Assembly: GCF_000447795.1 (NCBI RefSeq)
Contig: NZ_AUNI01000010.1
Location: 1-64,000, forward strand
Length of the DNA stretch: 64,000 bases
From: Bacteriovorax sp. Seq25_V
GTDB taxonomy: Bacteria > Bdellovibrionota > Bacteriovoracia > Bacteriovoracales > Bacteriovoracaceae
Direction: 5' to 3'
Part shown: positions 60,562-64,000 of the stretch, piece after piece
Numbering within the stretch: position 1 is the stretch's first letter
Layout: every line of letters starts with the position of its first letter
Translations under genes and position numbers: made by a program
Notes under the pieces: model-generated
Databases searched by the model: none
Told to the model about the DNA's origin: nothing
What the model saw: only the letters and a program-made list of their open reading frames with translations

Positions 60562-61790
60562 GAAATAAATTTTCATTTCTAATTTTCTTTATATTTTTTA
60601 TAAATATAGCAAATGTATTCGCTCAGGCCGAAAAACTTGGTTCTTATGATATTTATGACAAGAGACAACATGCTTATATTCTCGAAGATTCGTGTAAAAA
60701 AAATTATCAAGCAAGTTGTTTTGAGTTAGGACTTTTATATCTTCAATTTACTGAATCAAAATTCAAGCAAGATAAAATAAATTATCAGAAAGAAGGTAAA
60801 CGCCTGATTGGTGAAGCCTGTAAAAATGGTGAGAAGGCTGCTTGTGATTATTTAAAAGGTGATGAACTTTATAAAGGTTCACAAATTATCTTTTGGTCTG
60901 GAATACTTCTTATGGGTGTTGCAGTCTTGATTGTTACGTTAATGATGTTTCAAGACAACGAACAATTTCAGGCGCAACAAAAACTAGAAGATGGTGAAGA
61001 TGCCAAGGTTAGCAAAGTTAAAAGCCACGGTATAGTATTACAATACTCAAGACCCTTCTTTAAAAGATATCTCTCGCCAGTTGTAGCGAGCATGAAGAAC
61101 AAAAAGAAAATCAAAGAGAAGTATAGAAGAAAACTAGCTAGTGCCGGTTTAACAGATGTCTTAACAACAGAGGACTTCTACGCATTTAAACTATTTTTGA
61201 TTGTTGGTTTCCCTGTAATGTTCATTGTTATTAGATATTTCCTTGAAGCAACTTGGCCATTGAGTCTTGTGCCTGTTACTGCTGCTGTCGGATTTGTGTA
61301 CCCAGATATTTGGATCAAGGGAAAGATTGAAACAAGACAAAAAGATTTAATTAGAGGTATGCCTTTCAGTGTTGATATGTTGGCACTTTCTGTCGAAGCA
61401 GGTTTGGATTTTGTTGCTGCAATGACAAAGGTTGTTGAGAAGGCGAAACCAGGTCCTTTAACAGATGAGTTTGAAATTCTAATTAAGGAAATTAAAGTAG
61501 GTGCCTCAAGAGCTGAAGCACTACGAAATATGGCGTGGAGAGTTGACCTCGTACAAATTTCATCTTTTTGTGCAACACTTATTGCTGCTGACTCAGTAGG
61601 GGCATCAATTGGTCCTATATTGAAGTCTTTATCTATTGAGATTAGACAAAAGAAATCTGCTGATATTGAAAAGGAAGGAGCAACTGCTGCGACAAAAATT
61701 CTTTTTCCAATGATGATTTTTATTCTTCCAGCTGTTTTATTGATGGTTTTTGCTCCTATCGCTGTTGATATGGTGACTGGAGGAAAATAA
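60549..61790 (+). CDS. TadC-like type IV pilus assembly protein with Sel1-like N-terminal domain
   Basis: TadC is an inner-membrane protein of the tight-adherence (Flp) pilus and belongs to the GspF fold. The C-terminal part (about 205-413) has the family pattern LIRGMPFSVDMLALSVEAGLDFVAAM and KILFPMMIFILPAVLLMVFAP. Before it lies an unusual portion: a signal peptide (1-25), then two Sel1/Hcp-like repeats with cysteine pairs C49/C57 and C91/C99, and then a membrane helix near 112-133. So the protein combines a periplasmic disulfide repeat domain with a secretion platform. No tadA or tadB is upstream. Confidence 0.82.
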   Translation: MISLRNKFSFLIFFIFFINIANVFAQAEKLGSYDIYDKRQHAYILEDSCKKNYQASCFELGLLYLQFTESKFKQDKINYQKEGKRLIGEACKNGEKAACDYLKGDELYKGSQIIFWSGILLMGVAVLIVTLMMFQDNEQFQAQQKLEDGEDAKVSKVKSHGIVLQYSRPFFKRYLSPVVASMKNKKKIKEKYRRKLASAGLTDVLTTEDFYAFKLFLIVGFPVMFIVIRYFLEATWPLSLVPVTAAVGFVYPDIWIKGKIETRQKDLIRGMPFSVDMLALSVEAGLDFVAAMTKVVEKAKPGPLTDEFEILIKEIKVGASRAEALRNMAWRVDLVQISSFCATLIAADSVGASIGPILKSLSIEIRQKKSADIEKEGATAATKILFPMMIFILPAVLLMVFAPIAVDMVTGGK

Positions 61791-62131
61791 TGAAACTTAA
61801 AAAGCAAAGTGGAGAATTAATTGCAGAAAAAATAAAGATTGCGGATAGCTTTTTTGCTCGATTAATTGGTCTTATGTTTAAAGGCCCGTTGGTTGAGTTT
61901 GATTCATTATTAATTAAAAAATGCAATTCGATTCATACATTCTTTATGAAGTATCCAATCGATGTCGTATTTATGAATAAAAACTTCAAGGTGGTAAGAG
62001 TCTATAGAAATATTAAACCTTGGAGAATGACGAGAATTGTTTTCGGTGCAACACAAGTAATTGAATTTGAGGCCGGAAAACTAAAGGGCGATCTTAAGGT
62101 CGGAGAAGAGTTAGAGTTATGTATAAATTAG
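61790..62131 (+). CDS. DUF192 family protein
   Basis: This 113-residue protein has the DUF192 pattern: FFARLIGLMFKGPL, SIHTFFMKYPIDVVFMNKNFKVVRVYRNIKPWRM and VIEFEAGKLK. The family has no firm function. It starts on the last base of the tadC stop (TAATG) and overlaps the FHA gene by 13 bases, so it is a fixed part of this pilus-linked operon. There is no signal peptide, unlike many members. Confidence 0.82.
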   Translation: MKLKKQSGELIAEKIKIADSFFARLIGLMFKGPLVEFDSLLIKKCNSIHTFFMKYPIDVVFMNKNFKVVRVYRNIKPWRMTRIVFGATQVIEFEAGKLKGDLKVGEELELCIN

Positions 62132-63684
62132 TTGTAGTCGCAGGAAAACTGCGCGGAACAGAGTATGAGCTTGCAGAGGGAGAAAATACTCTTGGGCGAT
62201 CGGACGAGTGCACAGTTCACTTTCCAGTAGAAGGTGTTTCTAAAAAGCATTTATCTATTTCTGTGACTGGTGATGTTGCCTACATTAAAGATCTCGGTAG
62301 TGCTAACGGTACTTTCGTAAATGGGAAAATCATTAAGCGAACTACTGTGAAAAATGGAGATAAAATCGCTCTTCCAGACACCATACTTCAGGTTGTTCAA
62401 GTTAAAGAAAAAAAGAAAATTATTAAGAAGAAAATAAAAAGTGAAGATGATGATGAACCAGACTTCTTAACTGGTGGTGATATGCCAGAGAATGTCGCAG
62501 GTAAGCTTATTTGGCTCTTTAAGTATCGCTTCATGTCTATTATCCACGGAATTAACAATGAATATGAATGGCGTATATTAATTGCCATTTTACTATTTAT
62601 CTTCGTTGTCGTTAACGTAACACTAACTATCTTGCCTGTTTTAAAAACAAGTAAGGCGCTACTTCTTTATGAAGTTGCTAAAAGAGGCGAGCATTATGCG
62701 GATCAGATCAAGAGAATGAACAGGAAAGCCCTGTCTATTAAAGATCTTGATCGAGTTGATACATCGTTTTTAGAAGCAAATAACATGGGGATTGTTTCGT
62801 ATGATCTCTTCGATATTAGTGGACGAATTGTTAGACCACTTAGTCGCTTGAATCAATATATTGATGACCCTTTTTCCGCACAAGTTAGACAGTGGGCTGA
62901 AGCAAATCCTCGAAACATCGATAATGGGTTTGTTGTTCGACTAGAAAATAATGAAATTGGTATTGGACAGGTCATCAAGGCTCCAAACATGAAAACAGGT
63001 GAATCTGATATTGTTGGTGTTATTGCAATTCGATTTAAACCTACATCAATTACAGAAGAGGCAACGAAAAGCCAGGTTGCATACTTTGAGGCTCTAATTA
63101 CATCATTTATTGCATCGATTATTTTCTTTGCGATTTTATACTATCTAACACTACGACCACTGGAAGAGATGAAGTTTCAGATTGAAGAGTCGTTAAGAGG
63201 CAAGCGTAGAACACTTGAAAGTCAGTTTTTGTGGGGAGAGCTATCTCCATTAAGATCATCTGTGAATACAATTTTGCAGCGATTACGTGAGCTACAAAAG
63301 GATTCTATGGATGATGATTTTACAGAATTAGAAAGTGATGAAACTTATGTTGCTTCTCTTTATGAATTTATGCAAGGGGCAACAGGTCCTGTGTTAATTC
63401 TTAATTCAGAGAAGAATCTCTCTCATATTAACGGGCAAGCAGAGGACATTACAGGGATTAGGGAATCTTCATCTCTGGGAATGAGTTTGCTCGATGTCGC
63501 AAGAGAAAAAGGTTTTGCTGCCACGGTGATGGAGCTATGTGATGCATCTGGTGAGAATGGTGGAACTTCACAACATGGAGAATATGAACTTGCTGGACAT
63601 CCATATAGTATCTATACGGTAAGTCTAATTGGAAAAGATAATTTTCCAAAAGCATTTTACGTAACGTTTGTACAAGAGGGTTAA
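62119..63684 (+). CDS. membrane FHA-domain signalling protein with PAS-like end
   Basis: The 521-residue protein starts with a forkhead-associated domain (1-95) with GRSDECTVHF, SKKHLSI and DLGSANGTFVNG, which binds phosphothreonine. A charged linker (Lys-rich, 95-120), a membrane helix at about 150-172, a periplasmic region of about 150 residues, a second helix at about 325-348, a HAMP-like stretch and a PAS-like part (about 405-521: GPVLILNSEKNLSHINGQAEDITG) follow. There is no kinase or cyclase domain. It resembles Tad-associated FHA regulators. It overlaps the DUF192 gene by 13 bases. Confidence 0.82.
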   Translation: MYKLVVVAGKLRGTEYELAEGENTLGRSDECTVHFPVEGVSKKHLSISVTGDVAYIKDLGSANGTFVNGKIIKRTTVKNGDKIALPDTILQVVQVKEKKKIIKKKIKSEDDDEPDFLTGGDMPENVAGKLIWLFKYRFMSIIHGINNEYEWRILIAILLFIFVVVNVTLTILPVLKTSKALLLYEVAKRGEHYADQIKRMNRKALSIKDLDRVDTSFLEANNMGIVSYDLFDISGRIVRPLSRLNQYIDDPFSAQVRQWAEANPRNIDNGFVVRLENNEIGIGQVIKAPNMKTGESDIVGVIAIRFKPTSITEEATKSQVAYFEALITSFIASIIFFAILYYLTLRPLEEMKFQIEESLRGKRRTLESQFLWGELSPLRSSVNTILQRLRELQKDSMDDDFTELESDETYVASLYEFMQGATGPVLILNSEKNLSHINGQAEDITGIRESSSLGMSLLDVAREKGFAATVMELCDASGENGGTSQHGEYELAGHPYSIYTVSLIGKDNFPKAFYVTFVQEG

Positions 63685-63690
63685 CCTTAA

Positions 63691-64000
63691 ATGAGTAAAG
63701 CGCCTGTTAAAATTACTAAAGACTTAACACTTCCAGAGACAGCTGGGGTGTATCATCGTGTCGTTTGTATGACAGGAAAGAATAAAGGTCTTTGTTATTA
63801 CCTTAATGGTAACCGAATGGTTATGGGGCGATCTAATAAGGCCGATATTCAAATTCTAGACACTCAAGCATCAAGAGAGCACGTCGAATTATCACGTGTT
63901 GGAAAGGATATCGTCCTTACTGATCTTGGCTCACAAAATGGCGTCGTAGTTAACGATCTCGATGTGAAACAGCACAAGTTAAAAAATGGCGACAAGATAA
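63691..64000 (+). CDS. FHA-domain protein, cut by the window end
   Basis: The ATG at 63691 opens a frame that runs past the last base, so only the first 103 codons are seen. The visible part is an FHA domain: MGRSNKADIQILD, SREHVELSRV and LTDLGSQNGVVVNDLDV. It starts six bases after the previous FHA gene. The rest of the product may hold a kinase, a secretion ATPase or nothing more. Confidence 0.85.
   Translation, partial: MSKAPVKITKDLTLPETAGVYHRVVCMTGKNKGLCYYLNGNRMVMGRSNKADIQILDTQASREHVELSRVGKDIVLTDLGSQNGVVVNDLDVKQHKLKNGDKI

Noticed and set aside
61178-61807. 209-codon open frame on the minus strand opposite tadC
   Set aside because: No ribosome binding site, low-complexity composition typical of antisense reading, and tadC is clearly coding.

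Overview
The window is a continuous stretch of a low-GC, Gram-negative bacterial chromosome. It carries signal peptides, many lipoproteins, an outer-membrane barrel protein, SecY, HflKC, MreB and a sigma-54 regulator. AGA is strongly preferred for arginine. These traits, together with several secreted hydrolases and many small-family secreted proteins, suggest a Bdellovibrio-like predator, most likely in the Bacteriovorax/Halobacteriovorax group. That placement is inference from style, not a database result. I see no rRNA, tRNA, CRISPR array, insertion sequence or prophage, and no gap over 300 bases without a gene.

1-14204 is the joined S10-spc-alpha ribosomal superoperon: rpsJ, rplCDWB, rpsS, rplV, rpsC, rplP, rpmC, rpsQ, rplNXE, rpsNH, rplFR, rpsE, rpmD, rplO, secY, adk, infA, rpmJ, rpsMK, rpoA, rplQ. 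It ends in a strong terminator. rpsD (S4) is not in its common place between rpsK and rpoA.

14216-24425 holds a TlpA-like thioredoxin, a sigma-54 activator, a three-gene biotin-dependent acyl-CoA (probably propionyl-CoA) carboxylase, hflKC, a YciO-type protein and a RegB/RegA-like two-component system. A terminator-shaped hairpin lies inside the start of hflK. Methylmalonyl-CoA mutase and its GTPase MeaB sit at 30071-33201 on the minus strand, so most of the propionyl-CoA to succinyl-CoA route is present, without a visible epimerase.

24482-26776 is a compact periplasm/outer-membrane module next to the RegBA-like pair: a CPC redoxin, two YtkA/FixH-like proteins and a Cys-Cys-Gly-rich outer-membrane protein. 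I propose a redox- or copper-handling role. 26793-46780 is mostly accessory: a polytopic membrane protein, two secreted paralogues built from a Cys-pair unit, an M16 peptidase, HemW, a lipoprotein carrying an ABC1/UbiB kinase-like domain, NhaC and a prolyl oligopeptidase. 46860-51570 holds an S1/P1 nuclease and grpE-dnaK-dnaJ behind a sigma-32-like promoter. 51708-64000 holds an LpoA-like lipoprotein, a 33-residue basic protein, AMP nucleosidase with a lysine-rich tail, MreB, a PilZ protein, a lipoprotein, two peptide-type ABC permeases, NagZ, and a TadC-DUF192-FHA-FHA group that runs off the end.

The most unusual signals are: (i) all four convergent gene junctions have a hairpin whose loop contains one gene's stop codon; (ii) two lipoprotein genes appear to start at ATT, which restores a textbook signal peptide; (iii) a UbiB-like kinase carries a lipoprotein signal; (iv) a terminator lies inside hflK; (v) several start codons or ribosome binding sites are enclosed in inverted repeats.
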